Source of the DNA: Rhynchopus sp. YZ270_cl-10
Taxonomy: Eukaryota > Euglenozoa > Diplonemea > Diplonemida > Diplonemidae
DNA length: 64,000 nt
NCBI GenBank assembly: GCA_964035575.1
Contig: OZ037904.1
Span: 248,001-312,000 of the forward strand
Direction: 5' to 3'
The notes below the pieces were generated by a model. The model searched no databases. It worked only from the letters and a program-made list of their open reading frames with translations, and was not told the origin of the DNA. Shown one piece after another: positions 10,701 through 22,865 of this stretch. Positions within the stretch are counted from its first letter, which is position 1; each line of letters opens with the position of its first letter. The translations under genes were made by a program, and so were the position numbers.

Positions 10701-12282
10701 AACACACACACACACACCCCGCCTCTATTTCTGCTGAAAGTTGTTAACACTACGCTACAGCCCCGATCAGGCAAACGGCACGGTACGCTACGTCTTGAAA
10801 TACCCCGTGCCATATAACACGCGCGCCACATGCTTTTCATTTGTCCTGAATCGGGTTGCCTCGACAACTCCCCTGATATTGCTTTGTTCTGGGGGTAGGG
10901 GGGGAGGTCCTAATTTATCAGAGTTTCTGATTGAGTATGGACCGTTCCCTTTTCTCTAAAATGTTGGGGGAGGAGGAGGAGGGAGGGAGGGAATGGAGGG
11001 GAGGGTTTTGAAAAGCTAAAAGGGTTTGTTTCGTCGCAAAGAGATTTTGCATTTTTTGATAAATTATTGGAGTAGTGTAGTTGTCTCGGGGTTGTGTTGC
11101 TACAGTTGTTGCAAACTCTCTACTTTCAGTTTTTTTCTCTTGATGATATTGTCACCCAGTGAAACCCCGTCATTGCTTTTTTGAGGTTTTTGAAAGGGAG
11201 AAAAAAAATGTTGAAAATGTGAATATTGCCTCATGTGCAACTTCTGCACATATTTTATTTCATTTTCCATTCTAAGCGAAAACATAATATATTATTGTGC
11301 ACATCTTTGTGAAAAAAAGGTAGAGTTTTGATGAACCTAAAAAGCCTCGTGCTCAGTCACTCCCCTTTAAAAGAAGAAGAAAGAAAAATTGTTTATATCC
11401 TTGATAATAGGCTAATATTCTGTAGGAGTCCACCAAAAAATAAGGTGTCATTTGTCGTTCCCTCCTTCTTGTAGTTGTTTGACGCGTTGACGCTTCCACA
11501 CAGGGTGAACGACGTGACATTTCCCGCTCACAAAGTAGCGCGTATCAAAAAAAGTGGCAAATAATATACACAGCTGCGAGTTGCTGAGATGAACCTAGGC
11601 CCCGTCGCCCTTAAGGTCACCTTAAAAAAGTTGATAGCGCAAAACGCCCCATGGGACGCAGGGCACTATTGGGGGATAAGAGAAAACTTTAGTAAGATGA
11701 ACTTAGCGCTTTCATCATAAGAAAAGTTGAAAGACGAAGTTGCCAAGAAACAGCGCGTATTCCAGGTACTTGGGGCTGCCATCGGAAGAAAAAAGAAAGA
11801 GAGAGAGAGAGAGAGAGAGAAAAGCGGAAGAGATTTGTTTTTTTTGTGAACAATAAGCCTAACTGAAGGAGAAGGGGGAGAGAGAGAGAGAGAGACAGAA
11901 AGACATACAGGAAAATATAAAATTGCAAGACAACCCTAACCCACTCGTGCTGAGTTACCCGAATAAGAAGAAGATGCCTGGACACTAGATGATTCAAAAC
12001 ACACACACACACACACACATGCACATGCACCATTCCGCACGAAAAAACACACAAAAAAAAAAAAAACTGATTTTGCAAAAAAAAATAAAATACGCAACGG
12101 GGGGGTCCGATTGATCATGATAATTCCCTCAGATTGTCTCAAAAAAAAACTGTAAGCAGGCAACAAAAAAAACAAATAGCAGGCCATACTTCATCCTTCG
12201 ACCATCCTATGCACAGCAGGCGTTTTCATAGAATTTCTTTTGCTTTAATAATTGTACAGCAAGGAAGGGTGGCGTGGGGGGA

Positions 12283-15200
12283 CTAGGAAGGTCTCTGGGG
12301 AAAGAGACAGAAAAAAAACAGAACAACAGATCTAAAAAAAAAGGCATTTTTTTCCTATAGTTTTGCCTCTCTTGTTTATTTCTTTCGTATCTCATTAAAA
12401 GGGGTTCCGTGCAGTTGCACGGTAGTTGCCATTTTCGTTCCTTACCTCACCGTTTGGTCCGTCTTGAAGTGAGTTGTCAAGGACACCTACTCTGTCTACG
12501 TCGCTGTGTGCGTCGTCATCGGTCATTGCAACAGCCACATCGTCAGTGTCAAGAATGCATTCACCCACCAGGTCAGCTATGCTCGGGAGCGCGTTTTCAT
12601 ACTCGCTGTGCTGCAGGATGGTCGGGGGCGACCCCACAGCTGCCAGGTCTGAAATGGTGTGAACCGTATCTGCGAAGATGTCTGCGGTGCGGTTATCCTG
12701 TATTAGTATTATTATTGTCATTTTTTTTTCCCGTGATCTTTTCGCTTTTTTGAAGTGAGAATCTCACATACCGTAAAGGTGAACGTCGCCGAGGTAACCC
12801 CACGGGAGAGAAGTGCAATGTCTGCCAATGTCTTGACGGGCACACCGTCTACGTGGGTGGCGGTGCGGCCGATGTACTTTGTGAATGCAGCACGGTCTGC
12901 GGCGGAGTCGTTCTCGACAGACTCGAGAACGTTGTGCTCGCCGAAGGTGATGCCGAGGGATTCCTCTGGGAGCTTGCGGATCACCGCCACGACGCTGTTG
13001 AGTGGCGAGAAGCACAACGTCGAGAAGGTCCCAATCAGTGTGTTTACGCCAGTCGCCGGGTCCACAGGCTCACCATTCAAACTCAGCAACTCACGCCCAA
13101 TAAAGCGACGCAGACACCCACGCGAGGCAGGCGAGTTGTCGAGCACGTCCTCCAGCATACTCCCCTCCCACACACAGCCAGCAGGCTCGTCTTCGCAGTG
13201 CACCAAATCCCCTTGGTCTACCCCAGGCATAACGGGGTGCTCGCTGATCAGCATGTCGCCGTCTGTTGAATAAGAATGTGTGTTTAATTTTTTTTCTTTG
13301 GGGACGAAACACTACGACATCGGGGGTGAAAAATGAATGGGGTTCCGCAGCCAGGAAATACAGGGGAGAATGAATGGTTTTGTTGGCACAAAAGGAGGGT
13401 TATTTGAGGAATCGATGAAATGTGGAACACAGCCTAAAACTGAAGGGCAGGGAGGATAAAAAACGAGGGGGGTTTAGAATAAGTAAAAGAAATAAATACA
13501 ACGAGGTGGTCGGGGGGGGGAGAGTGGTACGTACCTGCCGTAGTCAGCGACACCCACCCCACCAACGGTGCCACCACCTTTGCCCGCCGTCCAACAACCT
13601 CGCTGATGTCGACCAATGTCCCGCGTGGGAGCGTGCCCACCTCTTCTGTTGTGAACGCCTCGCCGCTTCGTGCGACCGATCCGGAGTCGCCAACCACCTT
13701 CCCACGGCCGGGGAGGAGGAGGACACACTGTGATGGGGAGATGTGTTTCGTTTTACATACTTCTTCCTCTTCAAGACAACTTGGTAGACCCCCCCCCCCC
13801 CCCCCCCCCCCACGAGCTCCCACTTTCATTTGACATTTCTTTTTTGGTTTTTTTGGAACTCTTCTGATAGCCTCCAGAACCCAAAAAGGGGGTTTGTGTG
13901 CATACCTCCTGCGTCGGTGGGTACTGCGTAGCAGGAGAGACCCCCCCTGCTGCTGGCGGTGCCTGAGGTGATTCCCCATTGATATGCGACTCCACCCATG
14001 CCAACATATTTTCCGCCAACCCCTCCTCCGACAGATGCCCCATCCACATCAGCCAATCACGCATCGGTACCGCCTTACCACAGGGCCGCACCAGCTCTTT
14101 GAGGTGCTGCCTTGCGGACAGCTTCGTCAACCGCAGCGCGCACACCAGATCCCCAAAGGTCAACGACCCTGCAGGCGCATCCACCCCTTCAAACGAACCT
14201 CCACCTCCATTCGCCAACGGTGAAGGCACACCACTGGAAACCGGAGAAGGAGGACCTTCCCCCCCATTGGACCTTAACGTTCCGTTTAGTGCAGGTCGTG
14301 GTGACGACCCGGATGGACTATAGTCTGTTGTATGCCCATCCTGCGCTGCAGAGCACAACCCAAAGTATGCCTCGTACGCTCTTTGGTACCGACTGCGTAT
14401 CGCTTCTGCGAGGGGCCCGGTTGATCCGGCACCTCCGCGCATGGAGATGCTGCTGTTCTCCCAGCAGCCGGCCTCAACGGATCCTTTACGCGCTTCATGG
14501 AGGATGTCGGCATGTGGATCGTAGAAGGTCCATTTGACGGTGTAGATGGTGTCCTCGTTGCTTCCTGGGTCTTTGCAGATTCGGGAGCTTTGGATGATGC
14601 AGGGGTGGTATGCGCCACCCCAGAGGGCAGACGCTTCGTCCCCGGTTTTGACAAATGTTGTGTCAAAGAAGGGGGCAGGGATTGGAGGATGTGGTTGCGG
14701 TGGGCAGACGAGAAGCCGGAGGTTGGGTGACGCGGCTTGGTAGATGTACTTTGTGAAACAGTCGCGGCTGCTGATCGACGCGCCGTCTACCGAATGGAGC
14801 ACCTCCCCTTCACAAACCGGCGCAGTAGGATCTGCAGATGTAACCACCATCCCCGTCTCCGTCTGCCCCCACTGCACAGAACGGTCTTCAATGGGCATTA
14901 TCACCTCCCTCCCTCTCGCCCTTCTCCACACAACACCATCTGCCCACACCACCCTCTCCTTTGTAACGGTATGCACTTTCACTCCATCTAAAGCTATCAA
15001 CCCACTCTCGCCAACATGGCACAACGCTTTTACCCTAATAATCGCATCCGTTCTGGTTTCTCTTACATTCAGATCTTGCACATCCCAGGTCGCCCCTTCT
15101 CCGTCGTACCAACGACCTTGTAAACACTTTGGGGTATAGGTAGCATCAGGGGTTCTAATAAAATCTGGTCGTACTCCATGCTCCAGAGATTTTTCCGCTC

Positions 15201-15723
15201 CTTTTCCAAAGGTGATATCGCAGGTTCCTTCGGAGTGAAGTTCTGCTACCCTTCCAGGCACCCATTTGCCTCCGTTGAAGAAGAGAACTTCTGCTCCAGC
15301 CGGGGCTTTATGGAAATCACCGGGGACAGAGACGGTGCGTTCGGCGAGGCGGAGGCGGACACATTTTCGTTCCCCTCCGCAGTATACTCTTTGAGTCGTG
15401 TTCAAGGTGTGTTGGGATGTGACAGTGCTCGCTCTGCTATGGCTTGGGCCCATCCCAATGCGAGAATTGCTTGCAGAGCTAGCCCCGCTGCCGTCCCCAC
15501 CGCTTTCGTGGTTGTGTGCGAGAACTGCGTCAACGGGGTTGTAGGCAGGGGTATCATATGTGATGGGTCCTCCATTAGGCCGGTCCTTGCAGGAGGTGGC
15601 AGGGGAGGTGCTGGCGCGGGTGTCCTCCGTGGAGTCCGAGTGGTCGCCTCCGGGTGCGGCGGTGGTGTCCGCGTGCTTGGTTTCTACATCCTTCCTTTGT
15701 TTCGAACGGCAGCAGAAAAGCAT
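12283..15723 (-). CDS. scaffold protein with Tudor-like, PDZ-like and SH3-like domains
   Basis: Five exons fit by phase: 13906-15723, 13535-13727, 13262-12772, 12697-12446 and 12294-12283, about 921 residues. Donors are GTATGC, GTACGT, GTATGT, GTAAGG. If the last intron is not spliced, the frame ends at 12395 instead. Seen in order: MLFCC start (possible palmitoylation); a Tudor/agenet-like patch (GKWVPGRVAELHSEGTCDI); a PDZ-like unit (ETGMVVTSADPTAPVCEGE); Pro/Gly/Ser-rich linkers; a helical SAM-like segment (LSARQHLKELVRPCGKAVP); a TLPRGTLVDISEVVGRRAK block whose GWVSLTTADG end is completed exactly by the exon 2-3 join; and a second PDZ-like domain (ESLGITFGEHNVLESVENDS). Likely an intracellular, membrane-associated adaptor that gathers signalling partners; no catalytic motif is visible. 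Domain names are by eye. Confidence 0.75.
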
Positions 15724-17235
15724 TGGAAAAAAAAAAGAGGAAAAAAGGGGAAAGGAGGGAATAGAATTTCGTCACCTCCAGGTTTTTCACAAAGGGGGGA
15801 GAGAGAGAGCGATATCAATGAGAAACAAATCAGTGGGCTTTAAAAAAGAACAGAAACTAGACGGAACAGAAATGGAAGTATATTTTTTAAAGTGAAAATG
15901 GGTCTGATAAAAAAAAGGGAAAAAAAGGAAAAGAGAGCTTGGGTGAGATAACCTGAAAGCTAAATCACCTAAAAAAAAAGAAGAGAAGAGTGTGGAAGCA
16001 GGATGTTGTTAAATAAACAACTAAAGAGGGGGGTTAGCTGAACACGTTCATCCCACCCTGTTTGTAATCCCCAGGTCGGGAACTGAAGAACCTTCAAAAA
16101 AGGTGGGCCTACCCACCGAACGCTCTTCTACACAAAAACAGGCAAAAAAGGAAAGAAAAGAACGGCTATTCAATGTGTCCCCTGTAGTGTTAGATTGAAA
16201 TTTATTTTATGTGTGAGAGTGGGAGGGGGAGAATGTGGGGGGATATGTACATCAGAAAAAGGGTTTATAAGATGAACCTAAGCTCTCTGGGAGATAAGGA
16301 TGAATGCATGGATCCACGCTGCTGCTTTCTCTGCCCCTTTTCGCAACTTGAAGGATTCGATCATGGTGGGAGATGACGTCAGCGTGTCAGCAGTTCCGAA
16401 GAAGATATCAAGAGGAAGAAGGGCAAATCCTCAGAATCTGGGGGGGTTTTTTTTGAGGCGGGTGTCAGAAGTTTTTACAGGGGGGTGTAAATACAGCAGG
16501 CTCGTAGCCGGTGCAGCTGGGTATTATTGGACCCTGTACCGCCACTCCAAGTTTGTCGCGTAAACGGGGAAACGCGAAATGTGGGAGCACCACTTAACAA
16601 CGTCACAATAAAAAAACAGACATTCACAACCTCAAGCAACAGCAACGAGGACCGAGGCCCTGCGGGTATAGTCCTCGAGTACGATCGTGCAGTGATTGCG
16701 GGAAATCGTTCTTCTGCGCATCTAGTCCTCAGGTTCTGAGGAACTGGACCTTGGAAAGTTGTGTGTGTGTGTGTGTGTGTGACAGCTCTCCCTTTCTGAT
16801 CGGGAGGATCTTTGCTCTGATCCGCCCATTGTGTAATGCCGACAATGTGCAGTGAGTTTTGCGAGGAATCGAAGCAAGGGTGGTTCGTGTGCACTTCAAA
16901 AAAAGAAGTCCCTTCGAACCACCGAGTCGGGATAAAGGACAGAAAGGTGGTGAATGCCCACCATTGCTTCGTCACCTTTGGTTAAAGTAGTTATCGAGAC
17001 ACAGTGTGTCACGGGAAGAAAAAAGTAAAACTGAGAAGAAGAGAGGGGAAAAAATGGGGAGTTTCCTTCCTTATGAAAGACATATGGGATAATACCCAAA
17101 CACACAAAAAAAACCCACAAAAACACTACAAAATCCCTTCCAGGCACTTTCCCCTCCATCCCCCCATCCTTGGGGGGTCCAACAAAGACAGGAGAGATAC
17201 CCTTGCCAATCCCAAATATTTTTCCCACCGTTTTT
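15724..17235. other. intergenic DNA, nothing recognised
   Basis: Purine-rich and A-rich DNA upstream of the scaffold gene, with a TG microsatellite (16760-16782) and one GTTTATAAGATGAACCTAAG hairpin-family copy near 16264. No gene with family motifs or a sensible exon chain was found. Confidence 0.5.
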
Positions 17236-17602
17236 TCAACCTACCTTCCTTCACCCCCCCTGTAAGGGTAACCGTAGGTGAAGTAAGGTATAGTATTGAA
17301 ATCGATGTGGGGGGGGAGTAAAGGGTCAATTTTACAAAACCAGATTTTGAGGAAAAGTTTGGCCAAAAATGGGCCCCACGTATAAGCAACCGGGCTCATA
17401 TTTCTCAAAATTTAAGTGGTCAAAAAATTGTCCAATTTTCGAGATTGACCCCACCACTGCACGGGCGGAGCCCAAAAATGCAAATAAGGACCCTTTTTAA
17501 TTTGTTCTCTTGAAATATGTAATTTCATATTTTCGCGAAAAAAAATAAGACTGATCCTACAAGGGTTGAAGGAAGGTGGTTGAAAATTACAATAACAACA
17601 AG
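17236..17602. repeat. single copy of the 262-bp repeat with adjoining tail
   Basis: Begins TTCAACCTACCTTCCTTCAC and continues with GTAACCGTAGGTGAAGTAAG, AAATCGATGTGGGGGGGGAG and the reversed GGGGTCAAT core. It matches the unit that is present three times at 52481-53266, and the following 100 bp (TTTGTTCTCTTGAAAT onwards) also match the DNA after that array. Confidence 0.9.
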
Positions 17603-18093
17603 AACAAGTAATTGCTAAGAAAACAAACGGGTGTGCTGTGGAAAACTCCGCGCGATTTTCGAAACCACCATAGCATCCTGGCGATTTGCTGTAGGTGCTG
17701 ATGTGCCTGGTGTGATCGACGTGTTGTCGTCTGTGCATTCTGTGCTTCTTCCACACTGCTCCAACGACGACGACACTGCGTGGGACCCTGTGGACAAAAA
17801 CGAGCTGGAACACGCCGAGCCTGCCGAGCCGACGTCCAACAACGCTATCGATCAGATGGTGCTGGATGAAGAGGACAGCCCCCCTTCTTGAACGTTTCAT
17901 CAGATGCAGGCGTCCAGTGGGTCTGGCAGCGTACGAAGAGCGTTAACATACCTGCTGAAGAGCAGAGTGCTGGGTGTTTGAATGAAAGTTGTTGTTTTTG
18001 CTTGAGCAGAGTGCTGGGTGTGTTGTAGATAATTTCTATAGGGTGGAGTTCCACAGCACACCCCGTTTTTTTTCCCGATAGCAATTACTTGTT
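17603..18093 (+). mobile_element. TIR element, 491 bp, with a coding-like core
   Basis: The left end AACAAGTAATTGCT is followed by GGGTGTGCTGTGGAAACTCC; the right end is the complement (GGAGTTCCACAGCACACCCC ... AGCAATTACTTGTT). The core holds an open plus-strand frame (17631-17891) with an acidic, coding-like C-terminal part (NDDDTAWDPVDKNELEH). A second copy at 53367-53796 is shorter and diverged. This looks like an internally deleted DNA transposon that keeps a scrap of a gene. The family cannot be named from the sequence. Confidence 0.75.
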
Positions 18094-18301
18094 TTTTTTT
18101 GGGTTAAATCCGGTGGTACCCATTTTCCGAGTACCCATTTTCGTTAATACCCATTTTCCAAAAGTGGGTACTAACGAAAATAATTGGACCCCAATGGCGC
18201 GAACGGAACCCAAAATTCCCCATATTTCTACCTGAAGAACCGAGAATTCCTCTTCATCACCGAAGCTCCCTCTTTTTACCCGGTTCCGACCACACCCCCT
18301 T

Positions 18302-19477
18302 TTATATAAACATCTCCCCTGCTGTTGTGATGTTAATTGTATGTGTAGCGAGGTAATGGACTATCCATCCACACATATAGGACATGACAGCACAGAGAGA
18401 AAACACTACAATCTGTTGTGGCACTGTTCGCGAGGCTGGTTGGAGGGTGAACTGCGAGATTGTGATCCCCATAAACGCGACGAAGAGTGCGGAGAGCGCT
18501 CCGGTGCAGATGAATGCGAGGGGCACAGTAGAGGTGAAGGGCAATACCCAAGGCAGCAGGGGGAGAATCGATCCTAATGTCTGCCACAACGAGCCGACCA
18601 CGGAATCAAAGGTAGGGTCTTCATCCTCACGCTCAGTGTTGATACCAAGCTCGAGCGCCGCGTGGATGCGAAGGTTCATTTCACTGCGCTGCTCCCCTTG
18701 CTGCTCGTTGAGGTCGCGGTGGATGGCGACCCGCGTCTCCTCACTGAACGAACACACCTGGCGTGAGAGCAGCTCCATCAAATGGTCCTCCTCCTCATCT
18801 GGGTACCGCCGGAGGTGGTGTGCCTCCTTCTCTAGCTCCTCCTTTTCGCGTTCGTTCTGCAGATGCGAGGTGATCCAATAACTACAACCACCCTTCACAC
18901 CAATAGCTAAAGCCGCAATGAGGCAGGCGGAGACCTGAGGGGAAGGGTGGTGGTGGTGGGAAATGGTTGGAAGTGTTGTGTGTGAGTTGCATACCACAGT
19001 GTCAAGACTGCCCAGCGAGGCGGCATAGATGCTCGCAATGGCACAGAGGCTTGCAAGGAAGCCATCGTTGGTGGAGAAGATGTTAGCCCGCACCGTGTCG
19101 TCCCCTAAGTTGAAATGTTCGTCCTGGAACACTCTGTGGTGTGGGTTGTGGAAAAGGAAGAAAAGGGAGAAGGGAGTGAAGAAAGAAAAAGATGATCCTA
19201 AGCCTCTCGTTGCTTAGTCACCTTAAAGAAAATTCCCTTGAAATACAAAAGCCCTCTCGTTTGAGAGTGTACTTTGGTGGATCCTGTACAAAGGTGTACC
19301 CCATTTCGTGGTTGACATTCTGATATGCTCTCCGCTTCTTCAGTCAGACGAATGAAAAGGGGCATTGGAGAGACATAGGTTAATTAGGGTTGATGGAGGA
19401 GGAGGAGGAGGAGGGGGAAACAATGTGACAGACAAACTTACATACTCTGGAGAGAGCTTGTCGTTCATGAACCCCAT
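18302..19477 (-). CDS. VIT/CCC1-family vacuolar iron/manganese transporter
   Basis: Three exons (19446-19477, 18995-19133, 18302-18934) give 267 residues; donors are GTATGT and GTATGC, acceptors CACAG and CCTCAG, and all phases agree. The first exon codes only MGFMNDKLSP. Next come the family's first membrane helix (ANIFSTNDGFLASLCAIAS), a second helix ending GVKGGCSYW, then a long charged cytosolic stretch rich in Glu (REKEELEKEAHHL, DEEEDHLMELL) that matches the metal-binding helices of VIT1-type proteins, then about three more hydrophobic helices. Known family role: H+-driven import of Fe2+ or Mn2+ into a vacuole-like store. The family match is from overall pattern rather than an invariant signature. 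Intron 1 (19134-19445) contains dispersed hairpin repeats. Confidence 0.7.
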
Positions 19478-19598
19478 GGTGTTGTGTTTTTTTACCCCTT
19501 TTTTGGTTTTGTTTTATTTCTCGAGGGATGTCCTCATGTGTATCTTGTCTGTGGGGGTGGTTTGGATCGTTGTGTTTGAAAGCAACCATGGGAATTTC

Positions 19599-19671
19599 TT
19601 AAGTGGTGTGCCCGACGACCCCAAAATAGCAGAAAATAGCTCAAAATAGCACCCCCATTCAGCCACTAAGT
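19599..19671. repeat. MITE of the GGTGTGGCTGA family, diverged copy
   Basis: Ends CTTAAGTGGTGTG and CAGCCACTAAG are inverted. The interior CGACGACCCCAAAATAGCAG closely matches the copy at 30244-30313, so this is a worn member of the same family. Confidence 0.7.
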
Positions 19672-20046
19672 GTTCAAGATCTTTCTTTTGGTGTCTTTAC
19701 AACCAAGGAAGGTGTGCGTGTGTATGTGTGGTAAAACAAAAAAATGGTATAAGAGGAGGGACCACGCATTTAAAAAAATAATAATAAACATCGCAAAAGT
19801 AAGCCAAACCAAACCATACTGTATCCAACCCCGCACCCAAAAACCCTCCTTTTTTTAACTTGAGAAAAATCAGATTCAATCAAAAAAAAATAACACCTCT
19901 CTCCCTGAGAGGGCTTTTCCCCCAAGGCCAAGCAACATCCAGAAGGATGTCTTGCCACTTATATAGCGAAACACGAATAAGGTAGAAAAGTACAAACACA
20001 TCTCGCCGAACACATCGGCGGACAGAACAAAAAAATAAATAAACTG

Positions 20047-20640
20047 TAGTTGATGCAGGCACACCTCCGACTGACCCACTGTACGATGCCAGCCATCCAG
20101 ATGAAAGCACAAAGTACCCTGCGGCCTACAACAGTAGATGTAAAAAGGAAACCTAACCTGGAAGAGAACAAACAAAAGGTCTGTAAATAATTCCACGGTG
20201 GTCGCTTATGTGCACCACTGTGGTGGATACGAAACAAACTCCGTTCAACGTACTAAGCACGCCTCAAAGGAAATCGGACGGCATTGTACACGACACGGAG
20301 TGAAAAAAGATCGGGTCTTTTGTTTGTGCGCTCAAAGCCGGAAAACAAAAAGGAGAAAAAATTGTGTTAAAACTGAAGTACGGTTGTTGTGGTCAATTGA
20401 GTACTCAAAGAAAACAAGCGAGCTTCTGTCTTTTTCAATCCGTTTTTGTTTGCCCTGCAGCGCTGCCTCCAAGTTGTTTTATCAAAAAACACACACCCGC
20501 CTAATAACCCATGCACAGTGGAAGAAAAAAGTTGACTTGAAATACAAAGCCCTCTCGTGAACAGTGTACCTTTGGTACAATAACCGGCTGTACCGGGGGG
20601 TGGACACCCCAACCATGCAGTCCTACAATCCATTTCGTGG
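20047..20640 (+). repeat. cluster of dispersed hairpin repeats (families B and C)
   Basis: Family C at 20047-20112 reads TTGATGCAGGCACACCTCCG ... GATGCCAGCCATCCAGATGA; other copies are near 23776, 30871 and 49231. Family B at 20530-20640 reads TTGACTTGAAATACAAAGCC ... CTCTCGTGAACAGTGTACC; other copies are near 1978, 19232, 23212, 36969 and 49173. These look like short non-coding mobile repeats (SINE-like), but no clear tRNA-type promoter boxes are present. Confidence 0.7.
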
Positions 20641-20929
20641 TTTACATCTGATATGTACTACTCCCGCTTCCACTCATCATCCAGATGAACGGGGATCATT
20701 GCAAACACAGGGACGGTCTGGTTGGGGTCCTCTGCCCGCAGTGTCAAAAAAAAAAAATGTGGAGACAATGCCAACTTTTCTCCCAATTTTTTTGTAATTT
20801 GTATCAAACAAATCACTGGGTCCATTATTACCCCCTAAAGGCTAGAACGACTCATAGGTTTAACAAAAGACAAACCTGAAACACAGAAAAAAACCCCAAA
20901 AAATCCACCATTCCCTTTTTTCCTCCCTT

Positions 20930-22865
20930 TCAACTTTGCCTTCTTTTTGAGGTCTCGGCAGCGGCTTGGTGGCGTTCGGCTGCCTTTTCGAGAATGACAG
21001 CAGCGTAGTCGGGGAATTCGTCGAGGACCTCCTCGAAGTGCACCTTCTTCAGGATGTACAGCTCGCATACTGTGTGCGCGACGACTGTTGCTGTGCGCTT
21101 TGTTTGGTAGATGAGCGCAACTTCGCCGAAAAAGCAGCCGTCTGTCAGCGTTGCGACAACGTTGTCCGCCTTCCCTTCCTCCTCAATCACAATGTTCACC
21201 TGCCCGCTTGAGATGAAGAACATCTCCGCCCCCACATCCCCGGTCTTGCAGATGTACGCTCCGGTCATCACAACGGAGGGCTCCATATGCAAGATAATGG
21301 CGTTCAAAAACTCACGACTCACATCTTTGAACAGCGGCACCTTCTCGATGATATCGTTGTTCACAAGCTTCGCGACTTCGAGGTGGAGGTACATCGGCAG
21401 CTGTTCCAGAAGTTGCTTCTCCTCGACCCCTTTTCGGGTGTGCCACATATAGTTATAGTATTCTCGCACTTTGTTCTGCGTTGCTTCTGTACGATGAAAA
21501 GGGTTGATTTCAATTGATGTGTTAGGTTACTTCTGGCACACTTTTTTTTCCACCAAATTTCAAAATCTGATTCGCACACTTCTGCACACTTTGCCCCCCC
21601 ATTCAGCCACACCAGCTTTTTTAGTAAATCTAACACTGTCCCCTATGACTCAGAGACATACCTGGGAGACGTCGGTATTTCATCCAATCGTTGAAGGTGT
21701 CCATGCGGGTGCGGTGTGCCTGGGTAGTAGCTTCGATGTTGCTGACCAGCGATCCGACGGTACCGATCACATTCACATAGACGGAGAGCCCGCAGAGAGT
21801 TACGAGAATGGTGTAGAGTGTCTCCGCTGTGCGTACGGGGATGGTGTTTCCGTAGCCGGTCATGCTGATGAATGCCCAGTACACTGCGCGGATGTACTGC
21901 TGTGGTACTGATAGCAGGAACAGGTCGTAGTACCCTTGCCACGCTAGGGTACGGCCTCCGGTAGGGTGAAGGGGCGACATATTGGTGAGCTCGCGTGTTT
22001 CCTCGTCGAATTCATCGGGTGTTTCGCCCTCGAGTCTGAGGATGAGGAAGTAGCCGCATCCAAGCATGTGAGCGACGAAGAGCATGGTGAGGGTAGACTT
22101 CACCAAACGGATGATGTTGGTGGAGATGCGTGGGTTGTACGACTCAAAGAGACGGAAATAAGAGCCAAAGTACATCATGCGGAGCAGCCGGTTTGTCTGA
22201 GAGTTTGGTTTGTGTTTTTTGTTTTCATAATTTAGGACAACCCAAGGGTGAATCTAAATGGGTACAAAAAGTTGAGTGATTTTAAAATCCATATAAATGT
22301 ATCAAAAAAAAACCTCACATACTCTGTACCACGGTGCGTAACCCACGATAGGCCACATCAAATAGTCGATCGGGATGACTGCAAGCAAGTCAAACGCAAA
22401 GCCGCCACTGACTGCACGGAAATAGAGTCTCCGTATTTCGGCGCGGTTTGTAATGAAAAAGCCCTGCTGCGAGCTGGCGGTACGCATTTTCACCCATAAA
22501 TCTATGAAATGCAGCAGGTCCAGCACAATGTCTACTGGCACCCACGGCAGAATCGACACAATATTGAAACAAATCCTTATCGGCAGAAAGCATGCTGTAT
22601 ACACAAGATGCGTACACATGATGACATGCCAGACCCCCAAGATGACTCCCCCATCCACCCACTCCTGCGGGTCTGTCGCAGGGTCAGGGTGGGGATGCAA
22701 AATCTCCAATCGCTTTGAAATCCATGAGAGACACCCCTCCGAGCTGGGCTCCATCTCGCATGAGCTAGGCGAGCTGTAGACTCTCCCCCCTTCTGCAGGG
22801 GCAGAGTTCGACTGTGTGCCTTGTGGGTTCATGTCCTTCATTTCTTCGCCATCCCTGGCAGACAT
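20930..22865 (-). CDS. cyclic-nucleotide-gated potassium channel (CNG/HCN superfamily)
   Basis: Three exons (22323-22865, 21662-22196, 20930-21486) give 544 residues with matching phases; donors GTATGT, acceptors CTCAG and GTACAG. The transmembrane part starts near residue 70. The exon 1-2 join restores an S4-S5 region (TNRLLRMMYFGSYFRLFES). The pore carries TGYGNT near residues 294-299, a K+-type GYG filter. A C-linker (NKVREYYNYMWHTRKG) leads to a cyclic-nucleotide-binding domain whose phosphate-binding cassette is FGEVALIYQTKRTATVVA, with the key Glu and Arg present. So cAMP or cGMP probably opens a K+-selective channel in the plasma or ciliary membrane. The N-terminus (about 45 residues) is acidic and Ser-rich. 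The conserved upstream motif lies 33 bp before the ATG. Confidence 0.92.

Larger units (their letters stand above)
5558..12282. other. gene-free region dominated by satellites and small repeats
   Basis: About 6.7 kb without a supportable gene. It contains two big satellites (7267-8472), TGTAATTGTGG repeats on either side of them, a captured ankyrin fragment (10475-10635), CA/GA microsatellites (10635-10720, 11800-12020), and copies of the hairpin families, for example GATCCTAAGCCTCTCG near 6552 and 9162 and the CGCAGGCACTGACAC type near 6058. Confidence 0.6.
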
